Shown here: piece by piece, positions 7,835-21,360 of the stretch | Layout: each line of letters opens with the position of its first letter | Numbering within the stretch: position 1 is the stretch's first letter | DNA from: Acidovorax sp. KKS102 | GTDB taxonomy: Bacteria > Pseudomonadota > Gammaproteobacteria > Burkholderiales > Burkholderiaceae_C | Reading direction: 5' to 3' | Length of the DNA: 64,000 bases | Assembly: GCF_000302535.1 (NCBI RefSeq) | Contig: NC_018708.1 | Span: 2,852,001-2,916,000 of the forward strand | Position numbers and translations under genes: made by a program | Notes under the pieces: generated by a model | Databases searched by the model: none | Told to the model about the DNA's origin: nothing | What the model saw: the letters and a program-made list of their open reading frames with translations, nothing else

Positions 7835-9535
7835 ATGACCAACGAAGAAATCCTCGCCCAATACGGCCCCCGCGAATCCATGGAATACGACGTGGTGGTC
7901 GTTGGCGGCGGCCCTGGCGGCCTTGCCACTGCGATCCGCCTGAAGCAACTCGCGGCCGAAAAAGGCCAGGACGTCTCGGTGGTGGTGCTGGAAAAAGGCT
8001 CCGAGCCCGGTGCGCACATCCTGTCGGGCGCCATCATGGACCCCAAGGCCCTGACCGAGCTGATCCCCGACTGGAAAAAACGCGGCGCTCCGCTGAACCA
8101 GCCCGTCACCGACGACGCCTACATCTTCCTGAGCGAAAAGTCGGGCTTCCGTGTGCCCAACATGTTCCTCCCGCCGTTTGCGCAGAACCACGGCAACTAC
8201 ATCATCAGCCTGGGCAACCTGACCAAGTGGCTGGGCGAACAGGCCGAAGCCCTGGGTGTGGAAATCTTCCCCGGCTTTACGGCCGCTGAAGTGCTCTACA
8301 ACGACAACGGCTCCGTCAAGGGCGTGGCCACGGGCAACATGGGTATTGGCAAGGACGGCGAGCCCACCGAGAACTTCCAGCTCGGCATGGAGCTGCTGGG
8401 CAAGTACACCGTGTTTGCCGAAGGCGCACGCGGCCACCTGGGCAAGCAGCTGATTGCCAAGTTCCACCTCGACAAAGACCGCGACCCGCAAAGCTTCGGC
8501 ATCGGCGTGAAGGAGCTGTGGGAGATTGACCCCAAGAAGCACCAGCCCGGCTTTGTGATGCACACCGCTGGCTGGCCCATGGAGAACGACACCTACGGCG
8601 GCGCCTTCCTGTACCACCTGGAGGGCAACAAGGTGGCCCTGGGCTTCGTCACCGGCCTGGGTTATGCCAACCCCTACCTGAGCCCGTTCGAGGAATTCCA
8701 GCGCTGGAAGACACACCCCAACGTCCGCTACTACTTCGAAAACGAAAAGGGCGAGATCACGGCCAAGCGCCTGTCCTACGGCGCACGTGCCATCAACGCC
8801 AGCGGCATCAACGCCCTGCCCAAGACGGTGTTCCCGGGCGGCGCACTGGTGGGCTGCAACGCGGGCTACCTGAACGTGGGCCGCATCAAGGGCAGCCACG
8901 CCGCCATCAAGACCGGCATGCTGGCCGCCGAAGCCGCTTATGACGCCGTGGTGGCAGGCCGCCAGCACGACGAACTGACGGCCTACCCCGAAGCCTTCGA
9001 AAAGAGCTGGCTGCACACCGAGCTGAACAAGGACCGCAACTTCAAGAACTGGTTCAAGTACGGCCTGACCACGGCCACGCTGATGAACGGCTTTGAGCAA
9101 TTCGTGCTGCGCGGCCACATCCCCTGGACGCTGCACCGCGACAAGCCCGACCACGCGTACCTGAAGCCTGCGGCCGAGTGCAAGCCCATCGTCTACCCCA
9201 AGCCCGATGGCAAGCTCACGTTTGACCGCCTCTCCAGCGTGTTCATCAGCAACACCAACCACGAAGAGAACCAGCCCGCCCACCTCACGCTCAAGGACCC
9301 GAGCGTGCCGGTCAACATCAACCTGGCCAAGTACGCCGGCCCCGAGGCACGCTACTGCCCGGCGGGTGTGTACGAGTTTGTGCCCGACACGACCAAGGGC
9401 GGCGATGCCCAGCGCCTGCAGATCAACGCGCAAAACTGCGTGCACTGCAAGACCTGCGACATCAAGGACCCCACGCAGAACATCGTGTGGGTCACGCCGG
9501 AAGGCGGCGGTGGCCCGAACTACGCGGGCATGTAA
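7835..9535 (+). CDS. Electron transfer flavoprotein-ubiquinone oxidoreductase
   Basis: A 566-residue ETF-QO that passes electrons from reduced ETF, and so from acyl-CoA dehydrogenases, to ubiquinone at the membrane. N-terminal FAD-binding motif VVVGGGPGGLATAIRLK; the ETF-QO core contains GCNAGYLNVGRIKGSHAAIK; the C-terminus has the 4Fe-4S cluster cysteines (CPAGVYEF and NCVHCKTCDIKDP). Length and domain order match the family. It is followed by a strong terminator at 9569-9593, so it is a single-gene transcript, divergent from SDR/thioesterase genes under a shared palindromic operator. The acyl-CoA dehydrogenases at 56.5-63.4 kb are its likely upstream partners in the cell. Confidence 0.96.
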   Translation: MTNEEILAQYGPRESMEYDVVVVGGGPGGLATAIRLKQLAAEKGQDVSVVVLEKGSEPGAHILSGAIMDPKALTELIPDWKKRGAPLNQPVTDDAYIFLSEKSGFRVPNMFLPPFAQNHGNYIISLGNLTKWLGEQAEALGVEIFPGFTAAEVLYNDNGSVKGVATGNMGIGKDGEPTENFQLGMELLGKYTVFAEGARGHLGKQLIAKFHLDKDRDPQSFGIGVKELWEIDPKKHQPGFVMHTAGWPMENDTYGGAFLYHLEGNKVALGFVTGLGYANPYLSPFEEFQRWKTHPNVRYYFENEKGEITAKRLSYGARAINASGINALPKTVFPGGALVGCNAGYLNVGRIKGSHAAIKTGMLAAEAAYDAVVAGRQHDELTAYPEAFEKSWLHTELNKDRNFKNWFKYGLTTATLMNGFEQFVLRGHIPWTLHRDKPDHAYLKPAAECKPIVYPKPDGKLTFDRLSSVFISNTNHEENQPAHLTLKDPSVPVNINLAKYAGPEARYCPAGVYEFVPDTTKGGDAQRLQINAQNCVHCKTCDIKDPTQNIVWVTPEGGGGPNYAGM

Positions 9536-9568
9536 GCACCGTCAAAATTCATAGCACCTTGCGCTTGA

Positions 9569-9593
9569 AGGGCCTGCACTGCAGGCCCTTTTT
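9569..9593 (+). terminator. Rho-independent terminator after ETF-QO
   Basis: A perfect 10-base stem (AGGGCCTGCA, one-base centre, TGCAGGCCCT) runs directly into a T5 tract. The preceding bases (CATAGCACCTTGCGCTT) resemble the dispersed intergenic repeat, so the terminator may have grown out of a repeat copy. Confidence 0.85.
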
Positions 9594-9631
9594 CATAGAA
9601 ATCAGTCCGATCTGCAGCGCAATACCCCTCC

Positions 9632-11305
9632 TCATGCGGCTGCGCGCGTGAGCTGAAACCGCCCCATCGCACCCGCCAGCCGGTTGGCCTGGTCCTTGAG
9701 GCTCTGGGCCGCTGCGGCGCCCTGCTCCACCAGCGCGGCGTTCTGCTGCGTCATGTGGTCGAGCTGGTCCACCGCCTGGCTCACCTGGCCGATCTGCGTG
9801 CTCTGCTCGCTGCTGGCCTCGTTGATCTCGGACATCAGCGTGGTCACACGCTCCACGCTTTGCACGATGTCACCCATCGTGGAACCTGCGGTCACCACCA
9901 GCCGGGCGCCATCACTCACCTTGTCTACGCTGGTGGAGATCAGCGCCTTGATTTCGCGCGCCGCATTGGCGCTGCGCCCGGCCAGGCCGCGTACCTCGCT
10001 GGCCACCACGGCAAAGCCGCGCCCCTGCTCGCCCGCACGCGCCGCCTCCACGGCCGCATTGAGCGCGAGGATGTTGGTCTGGAACGCAATGCCGTCGATG
10101 ATGCCCACGATGTCGGCGATCTTCTTGCTGCTGGCATTGATCTCTTCCATGGTCTTGACCACCTGGTTGACCACTTCGCCCCCCTTGCTGGCCACCTCGG
10201 TGGCATTGAGCGCCAGCGCATTGGCCTGGCGCGTGCTGTCGGCATTGGCGGCCACCATCTGCGCCAGCTGGGCAATGCTGGCCGCCGTCTGCTGCAGGTT
10301 GCTGGCCGCGTGCTCGGTGCGCATGCTCAGGTCGGTGTTGCCTGCGGCCACTTCGGAGCTGGCCACATGGATGGATTCGCCCGAGTCACGCACCTCGGTC
10401 ACCACGTAGTGCAGTGACTCGACCATCTTGTCCAGCGCCGTGAGCAGCTGGCCGATCTCGTCGGTGCGCTGGGTTTGCATGCGCACCGTGAGGTCGCCCC
10501 GTGCCACCACAGCGGCAGCCTCGGAGGCCTGGCGCAGCGGCAACACAATGGAGCGCCGCAGCAGCCAGCCAAACAGCGCCGACAGCGCCACCACCACCAG
10601 CACCGCCACGGCGCTGATCCATTGCGCACGGGACGCGTCGGCAATCATGCTGTCGCCCGCGTTCAGGGAGGACTGCTCCGACGCTGCGAGCAACTGGTCA
10701 ATGGACCGCAGGTATTGAGTCAACGCGGCGGCGTGCTCCTGCAGCTCCTTCTGGCTGATGATCTTGGCTTCGAGGGCGTTCTGCACCAGCGCGTCCCGCA
10801 ACACGGCGTATTTCTGGCGCTCGGCCTGGGCCTGTGCCCACAGGGGCCTCGCGCTCTCGCTGGAAGATGCCTTGGTCAGCGCTTCATCAATGCGCTTGCG
10901 CATGGCGTCTTCGGCGGCGATCTGGTTGCGCATTTCGGCCACCAAGGGGAACACATCGGACGACAACGTGGCGCGCAACGCAATCTGGCCGATATAGACC
11001 GACTGAGTTTTCCAGTCACGCACGGTGCGCTCAATGGGCAGTTGCTCCGTGGTCAGCAACGTGGCCTGGCGGCTTGTGTCCTGCCCTGTGAGCCAGGTGG
11101 TGGCCCCCAGCAGCGCCACCGCAAAGCCCAGGATGCCAAAGCTGGTCGCCAGTTTCTGGCCCACGCTCAGAGTCCGGCGACGCCGGGCAGGAGCTGGGCT
11201 CTGGGCAGCGGCGTCTGGCACGGCACCGCTGAACTCCGCGTCGGCCGGTGCGGCGGAGAAGGCGGCGCCGCCAGGCGCCCCGGAAGTGGCGGGCAAATAG
11301 TTCAT
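9632..11305 (-). CDS. Methyl-accepting chemotaxis protein
   Basis: A 557-residue transmembrane chemoreceptor. After an Ala/Pro-rich N-terminal stretch of about 45 residues there is a membrane helix (FGILGFAVALLGATTW), a periplasmic four-helix-type sensor, a second helix (WISAVAVLVVVALSALFGWLL) and a HAMP domain. The cytoplasmic signalling region contains the conserved hairpin tip (DGIAFQTNILALNAAVEAA, EQGRGFAVVASEVRGLA). No CheR-docking pentapeptide is visible at the C-terminus (it ends QLTRAAA). There are no che genes nearby, so it is an orphan receptor. The ligand is unknown. Its position just downstream of the 5-oxoprolinase/TRAP block on the same strand hints at chemotaxis to that substrate, which is only inference. 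Confidence 0.94.
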   Translation of the reverse strand: MNYLPATSGAPGGAAFSAAPADAEFSGAVPDAAAQSPAPARRRRTLSVGQKLATSFGILGFAVALLGATTWLTGQDTSRQATLLTTEQLPIERTVRDWKTQSVYIGQIALRATLSSDVFPLVAEMRNQIAAEDAMRKRIDEALTKASSSESARPLWAQAQAERQKYAVLRDALVQNALEAKIISQKELQEHAAALTQYLRSIDQLLAASEQSSLNAGDSMIADASRAQWISAVAVLVVVALSALFGWLLRRSIVLPLRQASEAAAVVARGDLTVRMQTQRTDEIGQLLTALDKMVESLHYVVTEVRDSGESIHVASSEVAAGNTDLSMRTEHAASNLQQTAASIAQLAQMVAANADSTRQANALALNATEVASKGGEVVNQVVKTMEEINASSKKIADIVGIIDGIAFQTNILALNAAVEAARAGEQGRGFAVVASEVRGLAGRSANAAREIKALISTSVDKVSDGARLVVTAGSTMGDIVQSVERVTTLMSEINEASSEQSTQIGQVSQAVDQLDHMTQQNAALVEQGAAAAQSLKDQANRLAGAMGRFQLTRAAA

Positions 11306-11439
11306 GAGCGTTCTCCTGTTTCATATCCCGCACCGTGCGGGGGTGGAAGCCGGTGGTGGCCAGCGCCGTGCACCGTGGGTCCTCGCTGACTCGCAGCACA
11401 CAGCACCGGCCCCGCCGGGTGGGTCAGCAATCCATCACG

Positions 11440-15093
<3,654 letters not shown>

Positions 15094-15141
15094 GTGTAGT
15101 GGCTCCGAGATAAAAAATGGAAAGAGGTGGTGGCTGTGTGG

Positions 15142-15690
15142 CTAGGCGATGGCAAGGTGGGCGGGGGCCAGCCTTTGCATGACCTGCCACACGGCAGGAA
15201 TGGGGGGAGCGGTGGCAAGGGCCCGCTCGACGGGGCACCAGGGGCCCGCCAAGGAGGCGGCCCAGGCCATCACGGGCAAGATGTCTACCGGCGGAAGGGT
15301 CTGCATGGTGTCGATCACGATGCGAAGCTCCTGCGCCAGGCGGTTGCCAGGGGCAAATCGCCAGTGGTATCGGCCGCCAGTCACGCACACGGCGCGGTTG
15401 TCCTTGGCCGTCATGGCAGACAGCCACAGGCAGTGAAAGTCTGTGCAGGCCGGTGCCGGGGGATCGGTCAGGCAAAAGGTGTAGGCGTTTTCATAGGCAC
15501 GGCCAAAGTTGCGCACCAGGGTCTCGGCAATGGCCTCGCGGCCCAGGGTGCATGCTGGGACCTGCTCGTCGCCCTGGCGCATTTCCATCTGCAGCAGCGC
15601 ACCACCGGCAAAGGCTTGCGCAATGAGGTGCGGGCGATTGAGATCCTTGGCGCGCAGGTACATCTCGATGGTGTCCGAGGGTGTGTGCAT
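15142..15690 (-). CDS. NTF2/SnoaL-like small protein
   Basis: A 182-residue protein, starting at ATG 15690 with AGGAG 8 bases upstream; an upstream in-frame extension reads back into the dctP gene and is not used. The segment IAETLVRNFGRAYENAYTFC followed by DFHCLWLSAMTAKDNRAV and GGRYHWRF suggests the cone-shaped NTF2/SnoaL fold used by small isomerases, cyclases and binding proteins. It lies between dctP and the 5-oxoprolinase gene, all in one direction with short gaps, so it probably takes part in the same pathway. I cannot assign a reaction. Confidence 0.7.
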   Translation of the reverse strand: MHTPSDTIEMYLRAKDLNRPHLIAQAFAGGALLQMEMRQGDEQVPACTLGREAIAETLVRNFGRAYENAYTFCLTDPPAPACTDFHCLWLSAMTAKDNRAVCVTGGRYHWRFAPGNRLAQELRIVIDTMQTLPPVDILPVMAWAASLAGPWCPVERALATAPPIPAVWQVMQRLAPAHLAIA

Positions 15691-15721
15691 GGTGCTTCTC
15701 CTGAAAGACTTGCAGGAAAGG

Positions 15722-16687
15722 TCAGCGCTGCGTGTAGTAAGGGATGAAGATCTGGTTGGCCTCGCTGCCCACCGAGCGCACCCACTCGCGCGAGAAGCGT
15801 TCGCCCAGGCGCTTGAGTTCGGCATCAAAATCCGCTGGCGCACGATCCACCTTGATGCCCTTGCGTTGCAGCTCGGCCACCGACTCTTCGGCCACCGCAG
15901 CGCTCATGGCCCAGCCGCGCGTCTCGGCCTCGGCGGCGGCCTTCGTCACCGCCTGGCGTGTGGGTGCAGGCAGTGCGTCAAAAGCCTGCTGGTTCACAAA
16001 AACGATGTTCTTGGGAAACCAGGCGTTGATGCCGTAGTACTGCTTGATCTGGCCCCAGACCTGGTTCTCGACCCCCGTGAGGGCCGAAGTGATCATGGAG
16101 TCGAGCTTGCCAGCCGACAGGGCCTGGTTCACCTCCACCATGGGCACATCCACGGGCGTGGCGCCCAGCAGCTCGGCAATGCGCACGGTGCCGGGGTTGT
16201 AGGTGCGCATGCGCGTGCCCTTGAAGTCGGCGGACGAGCGCACGGGGTTGATCGAGAACAGCCCCTGCGGCGGCCAGGGCACTGCGTACAGCGCCTTGAG
16301 CCCCTTGCTGGCCATGTGCGACTCGATCAACGGCCGCTGCACGTCCCACATGCGCCGCGCGTCGGCATAGCTGCGCACCACAAAGGGCACGGCGTCCGCC
16401 CCGGCGATGGGGATGTCTCGCACCAGGTTGGTCATGATGGTCTCTCCCGCCTGGGCCTTGCCCTCCTGCACGGCCTGGGGAATCTCGTTCAGCTTGAACA
16501 AGGCGTTGTTGGCATGGACCTCGATGCGCAGCGCGCCTGCCGAGGCACGTTCCACGTCTTGCGCAAACTGCACGAGATTGCGGGTATGAAACGACTCCGC
16601 GCGGTAGCCCGTGGCCAGCTTCCACTGGGTCTGAGCGTGCAGCACCGGGGCCACGGCGAACGCGGCCAACAACACCAAGGTCTTCAT
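15722..16687 (-). CDS. TRAP transporter solute-binding protein (DctP type)
   Basis: A 321-residue periplasmic binding protein. Signal peptide MKTLVLLAAFAVAPVLHAQ; DctP-family core with MRTYNPGTVRIAELLGATPVD, MVEVNQALSAGKLDSMITS (the region holding the conserved carboxylate-binding Arg) and QIKQYYGINAWFPKNIVFV. It would capture an organic acid and deliver it to the DctQ/DctM membrane parts encoded just upstream in the operon. The large permease is intact, but the small permease gene is truncated (see 18050-18286), so the system may be non-functional in this strain. The 5-oxoprolinase downstream suggests a 5-oxoproline- or hydantoin-like substrate. Confidence 0.92.
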   Translation of the reverse strand: MKTLVLLAAFAVAPVLHAQTQWKLATGYRAESFHTRNLVQFAQDVERASAGALRIEVHANNALFKLNEIPQAVQEGKAQAGETIMTNLVRDIPIAGADAVPFVVRSYADARRMWDVQRPLIESHMASKGLKALYAVPWPPQGLFSINPVRSSADFKGTRMRTYNPGTVRIAELLGATPVDVPMVEVNQALSAGKLDSMITSALTGVENQVWGQIKQYYGINAWFPKNIVFVNQQAFDALPAPTRQAVTKAAAEAETRGWAMSAAVAEESVAELQRKGIKVDRAPADFDAELKRLGERFSREWVRSVGSEANQIFIPYYTQR

Positions 16688-16729
16688 GGGGAACTCCTGT
16701 GCGGACGTTTCAGGCGTGGGTGCTGGGGG

Positions 16730-18028
16730 TCAGCCCTGCATCTGGCGGGGCAGCCAGAGCACGACATCGGGCACGAAGTACGTCATCACGACGGCCACGA
16801 TCATCAGAGCGAACAGAGGCAAGGCCGTGCGCGCAATCCAGGTCACTTCGCGCCGCGTCATGCCCTGCAACACGAAGAGGTTGAAGCCCACGGGCGGCGT
16901 GATCTGCGCCATCTCGACCACCAGCACGATGAAGATGCCGAACCACACCAGGTCAAAGCCTGCAGCCTCCACCGTGGGCAGCAGCACCGCGATGGTCAGC
17001 ACCACCATGGAGATGCCGTCCAGGAAGCAGCCCAGCACAATGAAGAACACGATGAGCAGCAGCATCAGCGCAAAGGGCGACAGGCGCAGCGCCCCGATGA
17101 ACTCGGCCAAGTGCCGTGGCAGGCCGATGAAACCCATGGCCAGCGTGAGGAACGCGGCACCGGCCAGGATGAGGCCGATCATGCAGTACACGCGGCAGGC
17201 GGCGACCAGCCCTTCCTTGAAGCGCTCCCAGTTCAGCGAGCCCTCGATCTTGGCCAGGATCAACGACCCGGCGACACCCAGCGCCGCAGCTTCGGTAGCG
17301 GTGGCAATGCCGCTGTAGATGGCGCCTAGCACCACGACGATGAGCGACACGACGGGAATCAGGTGGCGGGAGGCATACAGCTTTTGCACAAAGCTGAGAC
17401 GGGCATCAGGCGCCGGCACCTTGTCCTTGTTGAACAAGGCCCACACCACGATGTAGCCCATGAACAGCGCAGCCAGCATCAACCCCGGAATCACCCCTGC
17501 AAGGAATAGCTTGGAGATCGACACGTTTGCTGCCACGCCGTAGACGATCATGATGATCGATGGCGGAATCAGCAGCCCGAGCGTGCCCGCACCGGCCAAT
17601 GTGCCCACGGAGATGTCTTCGGGATAGCCGCGCTGCTTGAGTTCAGGCAGCGTGATCTTGCCGATGGTGGCGCAGGTGGCGGCCGATGAGCCCGAGATGG
17701 CTGCGAAGATGGTGCAGCCCACCACGTTGACGTGCAGCAGGCGGCCGGGCAAGCGCTCCAGCCAGGGCGCCAGGCCCTTGAACATGCTGCTCGACAGCTT
17801 GCTGCGGAACAGGATCTCGCCCATCCACAAAAACAGCGGCAAAGCCGTCAGCGTCCAGCTGGAGGTCGACCCCCAGATGGTCAGCATCATGCTGTCGCCC
17901 ACCGGGCGGTTGGTAAAAAACTCCATGCCGACCAAAGCCACTGCCAGTAGTGACAGGCCGATCCACAGGCCCGATCCGAGCACTGCGAACAGCACCACGA
18001 TCAGACCCAAAGCGATGATGACGTCCAT
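16730..18028 (-). CDS. TRAP transporter large permease (DctM type)
   Basis: A 432-residue integral membrane protein with about a dozen hydrophobic helices, matching the DctM subunit that forms the sodium-driven translocation pathway. Recognisable stretches are the SAATCATIGKITLPELKQRGY region, AGAGTLGLLIPPSIIMIVYG and MAQITPPVGFNLFVLQGMT near the C-terminus. The length is typical. It lies 42 bases before dctP and 21 bases after the dctQ remnant. DctM needs DctQ to make a working transporter, so the broken dctQ upstream is important. Confidence 0.93.
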   Translation of the reverse strand: MDVIIALGLIVVLFAVLGSGLWIGLSLLAVALVGMEFFTNRPVGDSMMLTIWGSTSSWTLTALPLFLWMGEILFRSKLSSSMFKGLAPWLERLPGRLLHVNVVGCTIFAAISGSSAATCATIGKITLPELKQRGYPEDISVGTLAGAGTLGLLIPPSIIMIVYGVAANVSISKLFLAGVIPGLMLAALFMGYIVVWALFNKDKVPAPDARLSFVQKLYASRHLIPVVSLIVVVLGAIYSGIATATEAAALGVAGSLILAKIEGSLNWERFKEGLVAACRVYCMIGLILAGAAFLTLAMGFIGLPRHLAEFIGALRLSPFALMLLLIVFFIVLGCFLDGISMVVLTIAVLLPTVEAAGFDLVWFGIFIVLVVEMAQITPPVGFNLFVLQGMTRREVTWIARTALPLFALMIVAVVMTYFVPDVVLWLPRQMQG

Positions 18029-18049
18029 GATGAGGTCTCCTGGATCGGG

Positions 18050-18286
18050 TTATTCGGAACGTGCGGCTTCGGACACCGCCATGAAGGCCGTCCCCTGGAA
18101 GCGCAACACCAGCGCATGGGCAAACGCCAGCGCAAAACCAATGCAGCCCATGGCCATGCTGATCTGGGGAATCCACAGCGGTGACGCGTCAGCCGCAGGC
18201 GAGATGTCATGGGTGATGTAGGAGATCCACACCGAACGCACGGCATAGCAGGCGATGTACACGGACAGCACCAGCGCGCTGATACA
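18050..18286 (-). pseudogene. TRAP transporter small permease (DctQ), 3' fragment
   Basis: Only the last 75-80 residues of a DctQ-type subunit are present: a helix CISALVLSVYIACYAV, a loop with SPLWIPQISM, and a final helix MGCIGFALAFAHALVLRF. Normal DctQ proteins have four helices and 160-200 residues. The upstream part is replaced by hrpA coding sequence in a different frame; the two readings meet around 18285-18300. The order dctQ-dctM-dctP is otherwise normal. A short product could start at GTG 18271 but would lack the first two helices. A deletion fusing hrpA to dctQ is the simplest explanation. Confidence 0.8.
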
Positions 18287-21254
18287 GATGTGGGCTGAGC
18301 ATGTCGAGCTTGAAGTCGGCGCGCTTCACGTCCAGCGAGGTTTCGTCGCGCACCTGCTTGAGCAACACATCGGTCAGGCTGCCCGTGCCAAAGCGCTCGG
18401 GCGCACCCAGCAGCTCGGCCAGGCGCGTGGCAGATTCGGGCAGCGGCACAAAGCGGCTGCGCGGGCGCTGGGGCAGGCTTTTGAGCAGGGCCTGGATCTT
18501 GTCCTTCAGCATGCCGGGCACCAGCCATTCGCAGCGCTCTTCGCTCACCTGGTTGAGCACAAAGAGCGGGATGGTAACGGTGATGCCGTCACGCGCATCG
18601 CCGGGCTCGTGTAGGTAGCTCGCAGCGCAGTCCACGCCGCCCAGGCGCACCGTCTTGGGAAAGGCGTTGGTGGTGATGCCTGCAGCCTCGTGGCGCATCA
18701 GCTCTTCGCGGGTGAGCTTGAGCAGGTCGGGTTGCTTTTTGCTTTCGTCGCGGTACCAGGCCTCAAAGCTATGGCCGCTGCACACTTCGGGCGGCAGTTG
18801 CTGGTCGTAGAAGGCGTAGATGAGTTCGTCGTCCACCAGCACATCCTGGCGGCGGGACTTGTGCTCCAGCTCTTCGACCTTGGCGATCATCTTCTGGTTG
18901 GCGGCCAAAAACGGCAGGCGCGTCTCCCAGTTACCGCCCACCAGGGCTTCGCGGATGAACACCTCGCGCGCGGCGTGCGGGTCTACCTTGCCGAAGTTCA
19001 CGCGGCGGTTGTTGTAGACCACGATGCCGTAGAGCGTGGCGCGCTCCAGCGCGACGACCTCGGCAGACTTCTTCTCCCAGTGCGGGTCCAGCAGTTGCTT
19101 CTTCAGCAAGTGGCCGCCGATCTGCTCCAGCCACTGCGGCTCAATCGCAGCGATGCCCCGGCCGAACAGGCGCGTGGTCTCGACCAGTTCCGACGCGATG
19201 ATCCAGCGGCCGGGCTTCTTGTTGAGGTGCGCGCCCGGGTGCTTGTAGAACTTGATGCCACGCGCGCCCAGGTACCAGTCCTCCTCGTCGCTTTTGCAGC
19301 CGACGTTACCCAGCAGCCCGGCCAGCATGGACAGGTGCAGTTGCTCGTAGCTGGCGGGCTGGGTGTTGATCTGCCACTTGTGCTCGGTCACCACTGTGAG
19401 CAGCTGGGTGTGGATGTCGCGCCACTCGCGCAGGCGGCGGATGCTGATGAAGTTCTGGCGCAGCAACTGCTCGTACTGGCGGTTGCTGAGTTTGTGGGTG
19501 GCGGCTGGGGCGGCGGGTATTGCTGCTGCAGCAGCCGCTGCAGGCGCGCCGCCGCGCCGCTCCACGGGCAGGTACGCCTGCGACGGCGCCTTCTGCGCGG
19601 CCATGGCTTTTTGGGCACGGGCCGACGGCAAGCTGGGCGCCCCGCCCCGGGCCTCGTTGATCCACTTCCACAGCTTCAGATACCCGCTGAACTCGCTCTT
19701 GTCGTCGTCGAACTTGGCGTGCGCCTGGTCGGCCTGCTGCTGCGCTTCCATAGGACGGTCGCGCACGTCCTGCACGCTCAGGGCGCTGGCAATGATGAGC
19801 ACCTCGTCCAGCGCCTTGCGGTCGCGCGCCTCGATGATCATGCGGCCCACGCGCGGGTCCAGCGGCAAGCGCGACAGCTCCACGCCCACGGACGTGAGTT
19901 CGTTGGCGTCGTCCACCGCGCCCAGCTCGGCCAGCAGCTGGTAGCCGTCGGCAATCGCGCGGCCCGAGGGCGCCTCGATGAACGGAAACTGAGTGACGTC
20001 GCCCAGGTGCAGCGACTTCATGCGCAGGATGACGCCGGCCAGCGAGCTACGCAAAATTTCGGGGTCGGTAAAGCGCGGGCGGCTGTTGAAGTCTGCCTCG
20101 TCATACAGGCGGATGCAGATGCCGTTGGCCACCCGGCCGCACCGGCCCGCGCGCTGGTTGGCGGCGGCCTGGCTGATGGGCTCGACCAGCAGCTGCTCCA
20201 CCTTGCTACGGAAAGAGTAGCGCTTGACGCGCGCTGTGCCTGCGTCAATGACGTATCGGATGCCCGGCACCGTGAGCGAGGTCTCGGCCACGTTGGTCGC
20301 CAGCACGATGCGGCGGCCCGTGTGGCCGTCAAAGATGCGATCCTGCTCGGCTTGCGACAGGCGCGCGAACAGCGGCAACACCTCGGCATTGCGCATCACT
20401 GGCTGGTGCGACAGGTGCTTGCGCAAATGGTCTGCCGCCTCGCGGATCTCGCGCTCGCCGGGCAAAAAGACCAGGATGTCGCCCGCCGCGTTGCCCTGCC
20501 ACAGCTCATCCACGCCATCGGCAATGGCCTCGTTCAGACCGTAGTCGCGGCTTTCTTCAAACGGGCGGTAGCGTTGCTCGACCGGGAAGGTGCGGCCCGA
20601 CACCATGATGACCGGCGCTGGACCTTTAGCGGATTCGAAGTGCTTGGCAAACCGGTCGGCATCAATGGTGGCCGAGGTGACGATGACCTTCAGATCCGGC
20701 CTGCGGGGCAGAATCTGGCGGATGTAGCCCAGCAAGAAGTCGATGTTGAGGCTGCGTTCGTGCGCCTCGTCGATGATGATGGTGTCGTAGGCCTTGAGCA
20801 GCGGGTCGGTCTGCGTCTCGGCCAGCAGGATGCCGTCGGTCATCAGCTTGACGGACGCATCGCGGCTCAAGCGGTCCTGAAACCGCACCTTGAAGCCCAC
20901 CACGTCGCCCAGCGGCGTGTTCAGCTCTTCGGCAATGCGCTTGGCCACGCTGCTGGCGGCAATGCGGCGCGGCTGGGTGTGGCCAATCAGCTGCCCTTTC
21001 TGTCCGGGGTTGGCATTGCACTTGCCACGTCCCAACGCCAGCGCGATCTTGGGCAGCTGCGTGGTCTTGCCCGACCCCGTCTCACCACACACGATGATGA
21101 CCTGGTGCTTGGTGATGGCCTCCATGATCTCGTCGCGCTTGCCCGAAACGGGCAGGGAATCAGGAAAAGTGATGCGCAGCGGCGTGGTGGCAGAGGCGGC
21201 AGGGGCGGCGCGGGAGGCGGGTGGCGTGGGGGGGAGAGGCGCGGATTCGGTCAT
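18207..21254 (-). pseudogene. hrpA: ATP-dependent RNA helicase HrpA, 3'-truncated
   Basis: A DEAH-box helicase: Walker A GETGSGKTTQLPK, IIDEAHERSLNIDF, VTSATIDADRF, the QAANQRAGRCGRV motif VI, then the HA2/OB region and the start of the HrpA-type C-terminal domain. Full HrpA proteins are close to 1300 residues. Here about 987 native residues run from ATG 21254 (MTESAPLPP; an ATG at 21266 is also possible) to KLDMLSPHL. The frame then crosses into dctQ sequence and ends after about 27 unrelated residues at 18207. So the last 300 or so residues are missing. The helicase core is intact, so partial function is possible. HrpA rescues stalled, collided ribosomes in E. coli. Confidence 0.88.
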
Positions 21255-21360
21255 GAAGGCACGCATTATCCGAGAGCCGGGGTTTTCGGTATGTAATGCG
21301 CACACCTTCTCCACCGCGCGGCGATGTCTCCGTGGCCGGTGGGCCCCTTGGAACAACCGC

